A DNA stretch of 64,000 nucleotides from Gordionus sp. m RMFG-2023 (GCF_954871325.1 NC_088775.1:41889561-41953560); one strand, 5' to 3'; shown: positions 35,455 to 46,729, counted from the stretch's first letter. Numbers and translations: made by a program. Notes: generated from the letters alone by a model not told the origin.

Positions 35455-35925
35455 TCGGGGGGGAGGGGAGGCTAACTTCACGCTATAATATAAGGTTTAA
35501 AATTTGATTTCCGAAATAAATAATGAAGATAAGACTTAATTTGAGGCATCATTAGGAAGAGAAAAAAATTCTGTATCGTTGTACATTAAGAAATTTAAAA
35601 AAAAATTTGAGTGTTTTTTATTTTTGGCGCCATATTTTTAATGGTCAGTAGCTGGAAAACGGTAATGGTACAAATCAAACTGAAAACGTTACAAATTGAC
35701 AAATCATTTTCTATCGACCTATACACTTTTTATTTTTAAATTCAAAAGTTGGAGTGGGGTGTCGTGAAGTTGCCCCCCCCCCCATTTTGTTATTTGAAAA
35801 TCTCAAAAACGGTGATGTTACAAATCGATCTGAAAACGGTACAAAGCGGGTACACATCAGTCCAACTGATAAACCATTAAAAATCCAAAATTGGGGGGCC
35901 AATTTCACGTACCTTCTTTATAATA
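35455..35925. repeat. Degenerate direct repeats with G/C runs
   Basis: Three loosely similar units, each with a G or C run followed by a 'cacg' or 'tcgtgaag' word (35457-35485, 35752-35785, 35893-35910), and the stretch 'aaaacggt.atg.tacaaatc' twice (35656 and 35809). It is part of the loop of element E. Confidence 0.55.
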
Positions 35926-36990
35926 AAAATTTATTTTTACACATTTGTGCCAAAAAATTTCAAAAAGGTTAAAAAATGACGAATATTATGACATTTATCA
36001 CATTAAAATATTATCCTTAAAAAGATCTTATAAATAACATAAAAAAGTCTGATATAAATATTTAAAAATAAATTATTTAGAAATTACCACTTCTTTTAAT
36101 ATACTTAAAAAAAATTTCAGAAAAACGATTAAAAAAAACTATAAAAGATTTCATTCACCTAAAAGATTGTTTAAGTACTTGCGGCTTACCCACAAACGTG
36201 TAGAGGGCTCCTTATATTTTTTAACTTTACACCCCAATTAACTTATGATCTAATTAGATGGAAATGAAGAAAACCTAGCGTAGCTCTGTTAATTCAACGT
36301 CAGAGGGTATATGCGCTATATATCACGTACAAAAAAGATTTATTTACAAAAAGATTTAAAATTCTTATCAAATGAACTATGATTATATTTTGCTTAAAAT
36401 TTTGGGCGTGGAAATCACAAATTTATTGTTAAAATGATATTACAATTTAGCAGCATATCATTTTTTTATTAAAAAACATCAAACCATTCATGACATAATA
36501 TTAATTTAATTTGATAATATAATATTATATAAATAAAAAATATTATATAATATCATGTTTTTTTGTTGATAAATATTGATGTGATAATAATAAAATATTT
36601 AATATAAATAAAATAAATTGGGTCGATGCTTTGCTCGGGTGCGGGTCGGTGCTCGGGTCGATGGATTTGGTCAACCAATTTGGTTGCTTTGGTTTTGGTT
36701 CATTTTTTCGACCAAAAACCAGGGTCGTGGTCGTGTAAAACCAACTAATTTACCACACTAGCTATGCCGATATTAAATATCGGATCGGCACCAATATTTA
36801 GCGTTTTCCAAAAATATCGGATTGGGCCGATACATGTAAAAACCCGATCTGATCCGATCTTTTTACTTTTCTTTTTTTTGTTATTTTATTTATATTTATT
36901 TTACATTAATAATCTAAATAATTTTTTTTAAAACAATCCAAATGCACAAAACCCCTTAAATTTTATTTCGTTTTTTAAATAGATTTATAG

Positions 36991-37212
36991 TAGTGTTGTT
37001 AAACGCCTCAATTTGAGCCTATTTTTAAAAACGGCTAACTCAAAATAATATTCAGAAAAATATTATGCAGGCCTAAAGATTTTGCTCATAGATGGCAATA
37101 GGATTAAGCATCTATTGGCCAAATCTTGACGCTTAGGCAATATTTTCCGAACTATAATGTTGAGTTAGCCGTTTTTAAAAATCGGCTCTAATCAAGCCGT
37201 TTACCAACACTA
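36991..37212. mobile_element. hAT MITE (TAGTGTTGTTAAAC ends), 222 bp
   Basis: The ends are TAGTGTTGTTAAACGCCTC and, inverted, TAGTGTTGGTAAACGGCTT. It is flanked by the exact 8-bp duplication ATTTATAG (36983-36990 and 37213-37220). It is palindromic over most of its length (inner word 'ggctaactca' / 'tgagttagcc'). It is non-coding, with the ends of the coding hAT at 12470-16182. Confidence 0.92.
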
Positions 37213-37671
37213 ATTTATAGTATTTTAAAAGTTTTTTTTTAAAAATAGAGAAACACCCAAAGTTTTATTTATTTTAAATCTTTTTAAATAATAACGTCAA
37301 TTTTATTATTTATACTTTAAATAAAAGAATTTTTTCAAATATTATATCTGAATTATGGAAATATTTTACAAAAGACAAAGATAATTTTGCAAAAAAAACT
37401 CATTTAATACTACCTATCTACCTAAAAAATTTTTAATTATTGTAGAAATAAAAAAATTAAATGCATAATTCTTTTTTGCATAAAAAATATTGATTTCTTA
37501 ATTACATTTGGTTCAAAGGGAGGTAGTTAAAAATCAATATAAATATCGGACCGGTATCGGATCGAATTTGAGCCAATATCGAATCGTTGAAAAATATGTG
37601 GATCGCACAGCTCTAGTTTTGGGAATCTTTCAGTGAATGAAACTTTGAATTATGATTATATGAGGGCCCAA

Positions 37672-37798
37672 AGAGCTCAGCTAATTGTCTATCAGGGTTA
37701 CGTAAGATAAGTCTAGCTTTAATTTATATATAAATATAAAAAAAATAATTAAATAGACTTATCTTATGTAATGCTGACTGACGATTAATTGAGCTCCT
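37672..37798. repeat. Hairpin MITE-like repeat, ~127 bp
   Basis: Left arm 'gagctcagctaattgtctat...agataagtcta' and right arm 'tagacttatct...attgagctcc' pair over about 45 bp. The loop is an AT-rich 28-base stretch. No convincing flanking duplication. Confidence 0.7.
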
Positions 37799-39360
37799 TA
37801 GCAGATGCCTAATTTTTGACTAATTCCTACCAGATTTTTAGGCAAAGCCTAATTAAGCTTTTTAGCTGATTATACAACACTATCTTACTTTTTGATTTAT
37901 CCACTCATGATTTTTAGCTTGCATTAATTTTCAAATTAAAAAATGATAATAGTTACAAAAAGCATTTTGTTTCTTGTAAATTTCAAATAATGCATTATAT
38001 TATTATATTGTCCATATTGATAATCATATTATTTTGTATTTAAAAAAAACTCAAGATAGCATTTTTCTTCTTTTATAATAAAATACTACTCTACATGATG
38101 CTTTATAGAAAACCAATTGCTCAATTTGTATGAATAGTATAAACACCAGTTTGAACATTTGAACTTATTAAAAAATAATTTATTAATGCTATATAAATAA
38201 TATTATATAAAAATATTATCTTAGCCTCCTTAGGCCTTTGCTCATTGAAAAACGCAGCTAAAATATCAAATATATCAAGATAAAAGTAAAATAATGTGAA
38301 ATTAAAAGTTTGAACACCATTGTAGAAGATGATAGAATTGAATAAGGAGGGTTTTGAAGATGTAAAAATATTGATTTGGAATCTTTTATTAATCCAATTA
38401 AATTTGCAACCATAAAATTAAATGTATAAAAACATTAAAATAAAATAAATTTAAAAAATTATAAGAAATATAAAAAGTACAATTATTTCCAATAATAAAA
38501 AATAAGTGGTAAGTACAAACATCAAAATCTTAAATCATAAAAAATATATCATATCTTTTAAGATTAACATAACTCTTTCGTTTTTCCCCTTTAAAATATC
38601 CTCATTTACATCAATATAAATTATCTCAAAAAAAACTTTAAACAAATAGATTCTTCATGTAAATATACAAAAAATTAGATATAAATACAATATCGCAATA
38701 AATAATGATATTCTAATTAAAAGTCACATATAATTTGTAATCTTTATCTCTTGTAAACTACTCACGATGATTGACACTTCATCAATATAGTTAATGCTGG
38801 TGATGTTGCCCATAAACTTACGGTATTGTTGAAACATGAGATATATTTGTTGCCTACACAATAATCCATTGACACTAATTGGTAATGTAATCAGAGTCAC
38901 AAAACCTTCTCTGACTACTTCCTAGCCCATGTATCATTCTCTTCACAAACCTGATGAAAACTTAGAAATCACTCTTCCAGATAATTATTTTTATGAATAC
39001 ATACATACATTCATCAACACATACCCAGTAGCCTCTTGCAATTTACTAAATTCCATATTTTATAAGCTATTTATTAACTCACATCCTAAAATATAGCCAT
39101 TTCTTATTGTTGTTATTTGGCCACGTTACACATCTTATTATGTATATCGTAATCACCTGACTTGTAGTAACATTATTCTTTACTTTGCAATCAACCTTAT
39201 TTTTGCCTTTATTCTGTCTGTCTTGGTAATATTTGCTATATCATGTCTCCTTGTGGTCTATATGCTTGACTCCTATAGTTTCTTCACTTCAGAAGTATAG
39301 CTCTAACATTAATTTTTTTTATCAATTATAAAAAAATATGACTGTTTTAAAATCATTACC
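37799..39360. other. AT-rich DNA with one open minus-strand stretch
   Basis: Mostly AT-rich without known repeats. The minus strand at about 38920-38740 is open for ~58 codons and reads GFVTLITLPISVNGLLCRQQ then IYLMFQQYRKFMG and YIDEVSIIVSSLQEI; directly upstream, in another frame and after 'catcag', is CEENDTWARK. A second short stretch at about 38262-38225 (after 'tatttttag'-like 'attttag') reads AFFNEQRPKEAK. Composition and order look like exons of a minus-strand gene, but I do not recognise the protein and the frame shift between the first two pieces speaks for decay. Confidence 0.35.
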
Positions 39361-39650
39361 TTAGGCCACTTACAAACACGACGTTTTTCAAAGCGATATA
39401 TATGTTTTTTTAATAACAAACTAGCTTGATTTTTTTAACGATTTAATGGCACCTGATACGATTGAAATGAACAAGTAATTATTTTTATATTAATATTCAA
39501 TAAATGAAATGATATTAGTGGAAATTTTGTATCTTATTTTAAAAATTTTGTAAAGGATCTTGACGATTTATGGAACCAATGTAAGGCCACTTGCAAGCAC
39601 AACGTTTTTTCAAAACGTTTTAGGAGGCCCTTTTTTGCAATATTTTTTAC
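39361..39650. repeat. Two direct copies of a ~60-bp stretch, 228 bp apart
   Basis: 'aggccacttacaaacacgac' with 'gtttttcaaagcg' at 39363 recurs at about 39590 as 'aaggccacttgcaagcacaa' with 'cgttttttcaaaacg'. The sequence between is AT-rich. It may be the trace of an old tandem duplication. Confidence 0.6.
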
Positions 39651-40145
39651 TTCCAAACTAGCAACAATTTATATTATGCAGCTGATTATTTTATACAAAT
39701 GCAAATTAATCTTATCACTAAATATTTTATTTTGAGACAAACGAAAATATTGAAAATAAAATTATGTATATACAAACAAATGCAAAAAATAATATCTCCT
39801 GAAAGGAGACTATTTGTTACTTTAAGGTGATATATTTAGTTATTAATATATATACTTAAGAACAAGCCTTAATTACTCTCATCCTATAGTAGCAGAATAG
39901 GAAAAGGCTGCATTGCTACTATCATTCTAGAGGTATGCAATGCTATATAGAAACCTATAAAGATAATCTTATTAGGGCTGTGCCGATATTAAATATCGGA
40001 TCGGAACGGAACTTATATTTAGCCTTTTCCAAAAATATCGGATCGGGCCGATACGTGTAAAAACCGATCCGATCCAATCTTTTTACTAAAAGTGCAATTC
40101 TTAAAACTTTTGAGTAATGAAACTTTGAATTATTATTACAATATT

Positions 40146-40260
40146 TATTATTTTTTTAATAAAAAATTTTTTTTAAAAAAAAAAAAAAGAAAAAAAAAAA
40201 AAAAAATAAAAAAAAAAATAAAAAAAAAATAAAAAAAAAAATATTTAAAAAAAAAATTTC
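40146..40260. repeat. A-rich low-complexity tract
   Basis: About 115 bp of nearly pure A with scattered T and G. It lies inside element D2. A dinucleotide (AT)n tract follows at about 40562-40582. Confidence 0.9.
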
Positions 40261-40724
40261 TAAGAGTTTCAGTGATTAATATTTTACATTAATAATTTCT
40301 AAATAATTTTTTTATTTAAACAATTTTTATTTCTCGCATAAAAGCATTAAAGCAAATATCTTTTCTTGAAGGATTCCCAATAGATATTTTAAGGCCAAAA
40401 ATTTTTATAAAAAAATCAACCTTAAATTATTTCCTAATTTGGTGGGCGCGTGAAAATCACTAATAAATTGTAACAAAAAAAAATAATATTACAATACAAC
40501 AAATAAAAAATAAAAAAATATTAAATTATAACATTTCTTGATATTGTACATAATCGGAAAAATATATATATATATATATATAAGATATTTAAAACATAAA
40601 TGTTTAATTATAACGAAAAAATATTTTTTTTTGTGATTAAAATCTAAATATAGTTGCGATGCAAAATATAAATAAAATTAACAAAAAAGTTTTTAATATA
40701 AAACAAATGACTATATTTGATAAA

Positions 40725-41105
40725 CTAGGAGGGAAATGGGAGTGTTTCGCAGAAACATTTGTAGTTCCCCTTTAGGATTTCAAATTGGACTTGTTTAAGA
40801 GATAGGGACTCGTTTTTGTCCCCTGTCCTTAACGAAATTCTTCTACCCAATTGATTTAAGAACTTTAGGGATTGGGGACCGGGGTTTCCAAGGACGCTAA
40901 AAATTAGGGGAATAAATATAAAAGAGTTAGGGAGGAATCTATATTTATTAAACTTATTGGTTTCTTGTAGTTCCAAGGGGTCGGTATTTCCGTTAGCCGG
41001 AAAGGAGGTAACACAAGAGACGTCCCAGACAAGTCTTTTGCCGCCGTGCCAAGACGTTAAAGACATGCCGTCAGGGCGCTTACCGTCAGCATTTAGGAGA
41101 CCCAA
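40725..41105 (-). pseudogene. C-terminal restriction-like endonuclease domain of the LINE
   Basis: It reads KRPDGMSLTSWHGGKRLVWD and then KFNKYRFLP, RRISLRTGDKNES and SLKQVQFEIL. The RPDG ... G-K-x-L-V-W-D pattern corresponds to the PD-(D/E)xK-like active site of C-terminal endonucleases in site-specific LINEs such as R2 and CRE. It follows the CCHC motif in the upstream frame, as in R2. A second copy of this domain is on the + strand at 60740-61196. Confidence 0.8.
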
Positions 41106-43505
41106 TGGCTAAAAGCTATTGGGGAAACCGGCCGAAATCAAGGCTTTGCCGATTAACCTATTTAGGTTGTCGTGCCTCAGGAAACGGCCACTGACTTTAA
41201 GGCACGAGAAACAATGTCTAAAGAAAGGATCAACCTGTTTGTGACAGGCGGCACAGGTGTCCACAGAAGGGATAAGGCAACCAAGCCTATGGCCAATGGC
41301 AGTTTGAAACTCATCGTCTGTGAGTAACGTTTCCTTTTTACCACTCGGAATCGCGTCTAGCCATTCATGGCCGTTAGAGTTTTTTTTTGCGTTTCTGAGC
41401 AGTTGAAGGTTAGTTAGCTCAGGATACATACAAAGTTTTTCAAACGAGCATTGAAGCATAGGGACCAGGAAGCTCTTTAGATGGCAGGAAATTGGCTGCT
41501 CGGAGCCTTGGGTGATTAGAGTAAGCCACTCTTGTTTAGCTGAAGATAGAAGGGGATCGTCCAACTCGATAAGCGAGGAAATAGAATCGGCGAAGGATAT
41601 TCGAGATGAAAGAAAACACGCAATTGCCATAAGGAAGGGGGGTAACAATCCCAGTCCACCCTGGTAAGCGGGCATAGAGGCGAGGGACCAATTGAAATCG
41701 GAAAAATTTAAGCCTAAAAGGGATTCGATAAAATGTTTAAATTTTAATTCGAAGACCTTAAGGAGAGTATTGTACTGGAAAACGGGGGAAGATTTAAATA
41801 AATGCAAGAATTTCGGTAGAAAAAGACAATTTTTGGTGAGAAAGAAGAACTGATGCTTGGGGAGATGAGGAAGATTCTTGAGTGAATTGGAAAGGGACTG
41901 GATCAAATCGTCAAAAGTTTTTTGACAAAAGGAGGTTGAAAAACCGATAGGGGAACCTAAAAGACAGAGTTCCTCGTGCGGAATGATTGTAAAATCTAAG
42001 GGAGGAATAATATCCTTATTGTTGAGGAAATTTCACACTTTTTTGTATTTAGGGAAAGACCAATTTTCGAAGCTTCCATTTCAACGTACTCTATGGCCGA
42101 CATAACATTGGATAAAGAACCGCCAAAAGAGCCATCGTCGAGATACCATAAATTAAGGTCTAATTTGAAATTAGACTTTAAATTTTTGATCAAATCATGA
42201 ATTCCTATAGTAAAGAGCAGGGGGCCTAGTAGATCACCTTGCTGTATCCCCTCTTCGGAGGATATGGGAAATTCCCCGAATTTGAGTAACGAGGGGAATC
42301 CATAACAGGAATTAAGGAAATTCCTATATTTGGGGAAATGGTGTAAAAAAGATGGTAAGAATGCCCTCCTATGGATGGTGTTGAAGGCATTTCTGAAGTA
42401 TAACTTGCAGAAAACCTTATCGGCCTCAGTATTTATAAAAATACGCGCAACATGAGAGGCCACCACCCACCTCTCACTCCAAATCCTAACTGTGAAGGAA
42501 ATAAGAAGGAACTAGTTTTAGGCCGAATCCTATTTACAATAGCCTTGGCGACTAAACGACGAAAGAATGACCCTATGGCTATGGGTCTAACGCCGCCATC
42601 CGGTTTGGTCAAGGAAACAAGACGTGCGCCAAAAATAATAGGACGAATAAGGGGAACTCGCGTACGAGGATATTATTGCAAAGTTCGGTTAATGCTTTTA
42701 ACAAAGGGTCAATGAAGCCACTATCAGAGCATTGAATTAAATCCACAAAAAAACCAGGTCTGAAGCTGTCCAACCCAACTGTCGTCCCTTTTTCAAAGGA
42801 CTTTAAGCACTTAAGTAGTTCGTCACAGGTAAAGGGAATAGGGGAAGAGGCATGCGGGTGGATGTTAAAAGGGGACGCTAGTGAATGTTTTTCATGAAGT
42901 TGTTTAAATATAGTAACGTTGATAGGTGAAATAGAATCATCGGAAGATATTCGGGCAGCACCGCTAATATCTCCAAGATCTAATTTTTCGGAGATCAATT
43001 TGTGACGGAAGGAGTTGGGGTTTAAAGCGTAAGAAGGAGAAAATTCATCGATAATCGAATTTCCAAAATTGGACACTTTTTCCTTAATTAAGGCAGATAA
43101 GTTATTTTTTTTATTTTTGGGTTTAACTAGGACTCGAAAACAAAAACTAACCAGGTCTAACCATAAGGGTAGTGAGGAGAAATCCGAATTTAAATTATTT
43201 ATAAGTGACGTGAGGAACCTTGAGATAGATTCTCGGGCGGCTATAGGGATCCTAGAAAGAACTGGGGGCTTATGTGAATTAAGGAATAAATCAACAGAGC
43301 TTGAGGAACAAGGTGGACTGGGGTCATACGAGTGAGGAGCGTTAATTAAGGGATCTGGGCCGTAAGAGAGGGGAAATTTTCCAGAATTGTGGCAAGCGGG
43401 TGAACCATGTTTCCTAAACACGCCATTTAAATTAAGCAAAACTATTTTTAAGCATACTTGACAACAAGAGTTAACCATGGGATGGCTTTGAAAGGGAGAA
43501 AACAA
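40725..43505 (-). pseudogene. LINE with restriction-like endonuclease (R2/CRE-like organisation)
   Basis: The minus strand encodes one polyprotein. An N-terminal part with C-x2-C near residue 15 (43505-42609) is followed by RT blocks LTKPDGGVRPIAIG (about 42610-42570), LYFRNAFNTIHRRAF, GIQQGDLLGPLLF and LNLWYLDDGSFGG (42466-41996), and the thumb and linker (41906-41250). Then come a CCHC motif (CAACHKQVDPFFRHCFSC) and, after a frame change near 41107, the endonuclease. Frame changes or stops lie near 42600-42470, 41990-41910 and 41107, so about three to four breaks separate it from an open frame. The sequence is more GC-rich than its surroundings, i.e. relatively young. The exact LINE class was not settled. 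The + strand frames at 42452-42715 and 43069-43335 are shadows. Confidence 0.85.
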
Positions 43506-43679
43506 AAAAAAAGAAAAAATATATTAACGGATATAATTTTGAATGGAAGAAAAAAAAGAAGATATTAACTAGGAAAATGGGGGAAAAAAATCAAAATTGG
43601 AAAAAGAGGAAGATAAATTAGGAGGGTTGGTAAATTTAAAATAATAAAAAATTAGATGCATAAAGTATAAGGGGTATTA

Positions 43680-44070
43680 ATGTTTAACTTAATAGAAGAA
43701 TTTTTCGGGGTGTGATGTTATAGGGGGGAGGGGGAGTTAGGAATAAAAGGAATAATCGCTAAGGAAAAATTAACTTCGCCGGGAGAATTTTTAGTGTGGA
43801 GTGAGAAGGTTTGGTTAATAAAATGGATCATATCATTAGGATTTAACTTCGACGGGGTTTTCAGGGTGTGGGGATAAGAAGAGGTTTGGCAAATAAAATG
43901 GAGATTTAAGTAAAAATCGGATCGAACTTTGTCGGGAAAATTATTGGGGTGTGGAGACGTGGGAAGGTTTGGCAAATAAAAAAATAATCGAATATACTGG
44001 TAAACCAAGAAATGCAAAAAAAAAAAATTAAACTTTGTCGGGGAAATCTTTAGGGTGTGGTGATGTAAAA
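43680..44070. repeat. Degenerate ~78-107 bp tandem repeat upstream of the LINE
   Basis: Four units start with 'aactt[ct]g[ac]cgggg' or similar at about 43769, 43845, 43924 and 44031; each contains 'ggtgtgg' and 'ggtttggcaaataaaa'. A fifth partial unit is at about 43695. They lie on the 5' side of the LINE (minus strand). Tandem 5' repeats acting as promoter are known in other LINEs, so this may be its 5' UTR. The minus frame 43718-44017 is this repeat. Confidence 0.7.
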
Positions 44071-44134
44071 AGAATTCAAACTTAAGGAAATTTTTCTACG
44101 GCCGCAAAATAGGGAAATCTTAAGGTTGTCTTAG

Positions 44135-44565
44135 CACTATTCGTTACACAAAAGAAGTTAAGCGCTTCTATTATTTGAAAAAGAAAGTTTTGATAGGACA
44201 AGCCTCCCTCGATGGTGCTTTACGCGAATGTTGATATGTAGTTGGAAGAGCGATAATTGATTATTTCGAATATGTTGGTATAATATTATATCATCTTTGA
44301 AGAGTGTAGATTATTATATTTTAGAAATCGACATTTTAATTGGACAAGATGTCTTTTTTTTGAGAGAATTGAAAAGAGACGATATTTTCCGTGAATGGAG
44401 AGAACATTATCTACGACCTTATATAAGAAATTGTTGGAGAAAATCATCGTAGGAAAGAATAGTCAATTTCGATAACTATGATCGGGCATTAGTAGAGGCT
44501 CAGGGAATAAGAAAATCCAGAAAATATAAAAACCGGAAGAGGAGATATGCTCAAAAATAAATAAA
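44135..44565 (+). other. Unrecognised coding-like stretch
   Basis: On the + strand 44270-44460 is open and reads YYILEIDILIGQDVFFLREL then KRDDIFREWREHYLRPYIRN; after a stop the same frame continues DNYDRALVEAQGIRKSRKYK with a basic tail. Upstream at about 44140-44280, in another frame, are VKRFYYLKKKVLIGQASLDG and VGRAIIDYFEYVGI. It lies between the LINE 5' repeats and the resumption of element D2. I do not recognise it; it could be a second, older coding element hit by the LINE. Confidence 0.4.
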
Positions 44566-45134
44566 ATAAATGTTATTTATTTTTTTAAATAGATTTTAAA
44601 AGTTTTTTATAAAAATAGAAAGGAACACCCAAAGTTTATTTATTTTAAATTTTTTTAAAAAATAACACCAATTTTATTATTTATACGCTAAATAGAAGAA
44701 TAATTTTAAATATGATTTCTGAATTATGGAAATATTTAAAAAAAGACAAAGATAATTTTGCAAAATCTGCGGAATTCTAAATTCACGCGGAGGAATACTG
44801 AAAATTATTTTAAAAAATCAAATATATTATAATTTTATAATTCATACCAACATAAAATGGATATATTATTATATTTATTTTATCTTTTATAATATAATTT
44901 TTTTAAAATTATTGTTTTGAAATAAAAAAATTAAATTAAATGCATAATTCTTTTGCATAAAAAATGTTGATTTCTTAATTACATTTGGTTCATAGAGGGG
45001 TGGTGAAAAATCAATATAAATATCGGATCGGGTTTGAACCAATATCGGATCGGATCGGTTTTGAACCAATATCGGATCGGATTGGTAAAAAATATGTGGA
45101 CCGGCACAGCCATAATTTATATTTTTAGATTGCA

Positions 45135-45770
45135 CAAGAATATTTTGAGAAACATGATTTCCACCTTAGCTCATTGGATGGTATGCACATAAAAATAAAA
45201 AGTCATCAAAATCTGGAACCCTTTTTTACAATTATAGATCTTATAAATCAATATTGCAAATTCATATATATATATATATATATAGTTGTAGAATTTTATG
45301 GAAAACAAAGTGATGATGGCTCTTTCTGAAATAGTAGTTTATATCATGGTAAATTTTTAATATTAATAAATAATTTTTAAATATTTTAGAATTAAAAAAT
45401 CAAACACTTTTATTCTCCTCCTAAACCTATGCAAAATAATATCATTGTTCCACATGTAATTATTGCTGATCTAGTATTCCCCCTAAAAAAATATCTTATG
45501 AAACCTTATTCTATGAAAAATATCAGTCTTGAAGAAAAACATTATAATTATAAGTTAAGTAGTGCTTGATTGTGCATTGAATGCACATTTGGCATAGCTA
45601 CTGCTAAATTTGCCATTCTTTCTAAGGCTATAGATGTTCAGTTGAAAATGCTGATAAAATAATATGTGCAATTTATTGATTATGATAAAATTTAATACAC
45701 AGCTAATATTAGAAAAATTAGGGATCAGTAGAACTTTAAATGCATCGAGTATCAATTCAAGATAAATAAG
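45135..45770 (+). pseudogene. PIF/Harbinger transposase relic (DDE_4 nuclease)
   Basis: The + strand reads HLSSLDGMHIKIKS and FYNYRSYKSILQIH (about 45160-45260), the first-aspartate block. An SDDGSF-like second block is at about 45310, and an intron-like gap ends near 45385. Then PHVIIADLVFPLKKYLMKPY (about 45450-45505), SLEEKHYNYKLSSA, IECTFGIATAKFAILSKAID and a C-terminal tail follow, the third-acid region. Stops and shifts are present in each part, so it is dead. The ATG-like start and the DNA-binding partner were not found. It is probably a different copy from the relic at 690-1330, as the residues differ. Confidence 0.8.
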
Positions 45771-46370
45771 AGATTTATTTAAAGACTATTTTAATTCTTG
45801 AATTTATGTATAATTTAACATTTTCATTATATATTAAATAAATAAATAGATCTATTTGTATGTGTATAGAAATCATTTATTTTAACTTGAGCTAAACTAT
45901 TCTTTTATATGCCAGTACAATATCAATAAGGAATAAATTTTTTACTAGTATTTTATTAAATAAGATATGTGTATAAAAATAAAATATATAATACATATTT
46001 AATTTTACTCTATAATATCATCAACTTTTTGTACTATAATATTATTTATAGAATTATAAATGATAGTTTTATATTCTATTTCCCAATATTTTACAAATTT
46101 CAATGTTTTTATGTTTGCTTATAAAAAAATTAACTATCACTTAAAATGAATATTTTAACTATTTGTAAGGTTAAAAGATATGATTATCAATATAGTAAAT
46201 AATCCAACAATACACATATACATCCACAATTTTTAAAAGAAAAATAAACTTATTTTCGATATGATGTTGCCAAATTTACGTCTTTAAGTTATATAATTCA
46301 CGCATACGACGGTTTATTCAACTATCTCACTTTGAGAGGAAAAAAACGGGCATCACTTCTGTACGATAGG
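45771..46370. other. No recognisable content
   Basis: AT-rich DNA right of the Harbinger relic, with no frame or repeat noted. It may include the 3' part of that element, whose terminal repeat was not located. Confidence 0.4.
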
Positions 46371-46374
46371 CCTA

Positions 46375-46560
46375 GTTATGACAAAAATTTGAGCAGCATT
46401 TTCGTGTAACAGACTTCTGAAAAAATTTGCAGCACTTCGTAACAGACTTCTAAAAAAATTGAGCACTTTCGTGTAACAGGTCTATATGACAAAAATTTGG
46501 GTACCACTTCCATGTAACAGACTTCTGTATAAATGGGCAGCACTTCCATGTAATTCTGCC
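46375..46560. repeat. Minisatellite, ~40-bp units
   Basis: About five imperfect units built on 'gtaacagacttctg' + 'aaaaatttg.gcagcacttc' (46409, 46442, 46475, 46519). A related pair, 'ggccttaatataaatccgcc', follows at 46613 and 46666. Confidence 0.75.
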
Positions 46561-46729
46561 TTAATGTAAAATATTAGCGCGAAGGTGTCATACAAATAAG
46601 AGGACTCTAGTTAGGCCTTAATATAAATCCGCCTCTTTGCTACGTTAATAATCTACCCTTTTGGCCTTAATATGAATCCGCCTCTTTGCGTTAATATAAA
46701 TCTCTAATTTACAAAAAAAATCGTAGATC

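Larger units (their letters stand above)
34322..36760. mobile_element. Long-arm palindromic hAT-type element E inserted in D1
   Basis: The ends are TAGTGTGGTAAAATTGC and, inverted, TAGTGTGGTAAATTAG. Flanking 8-mers are gctgtgcc (34314-34321) and gctatgcc (36761-36768), 7 of 8 identical. The inverted arms are long, about 34322-34997 and 35945-36760; the right arm has an extra ~160 bp (about 36175-36335). The loop holds a second palindrome (35138-35434) and a set of C/G-run repeats (35455-35925). No transposase is visible. The frames at 35711-35908 and 35754-35972 face each other across the same repeats and are not genes. A fragment of the arm also appears at about 40430-40560. Confidence 0.82.
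34310..37615. mobile_element. hAT-type element D1 (TAGGGCTGTGC ends)
   Basis: The ends are TAGGGCTGTGCC and, inverted, TAGAGCTGTGCGATCC. It is flanked by gtttttgg (34302-34309) and gttttggg (37616-37623), 7 of 8 identical. The subterminal parts are rich in GATCGG/ATCGG words. It has no transposase. A second element (34322-36760) is inserted 12 bases inside its left end, and a MITE (36991-37212) in its body. Without insertions it is about 630 bp. The relative D2 at 39973-45114 shares its body. Confidence 0.82.
39973..45114. mobile_element. hAT-type element D2, relative of D1, split by a LINE
   Basis: It starts TAGGGCTGTGCCGATATT and ends 'ccggcacagccata'. The outer parts (39973-40330 and 44575-45114) follow D1 base by base for long stretches, for example 'gcataattcttttgcataaa'. 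The middle (about 40331-44574) is absent from D1 and contains an A-rich tract, an arm fragment of element E, the LINE and a short unrecognised coding-like stretch. No clear 8-bp duplication is left (aatcttat / atttatat). D2 lacks the MITE present in D1 and so shows its empty site. Confidence 0.72.

Noticed and set aside
35711-35972. Pair of overlapping frames on opposite strands
   Set aside because: Both come from the same degenerate repeats in the loop of element E, and a C-run lies in the middle.
42452-43335. + strand frames of 87 and 88 codons
   Set aside because: Shadows of the LINE reverse transcriptase on the other strand.
43718-44017. 99-codon minus frame
   Set aside because: It reads through the 5' tandem repeats of the LINE and has a repetitive sequence.
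44887-45135. 82-codon minus frame at the right end of D2
   Set aside because: It reads the GATCGG-rich terminal repeat of the element and is not a gene.
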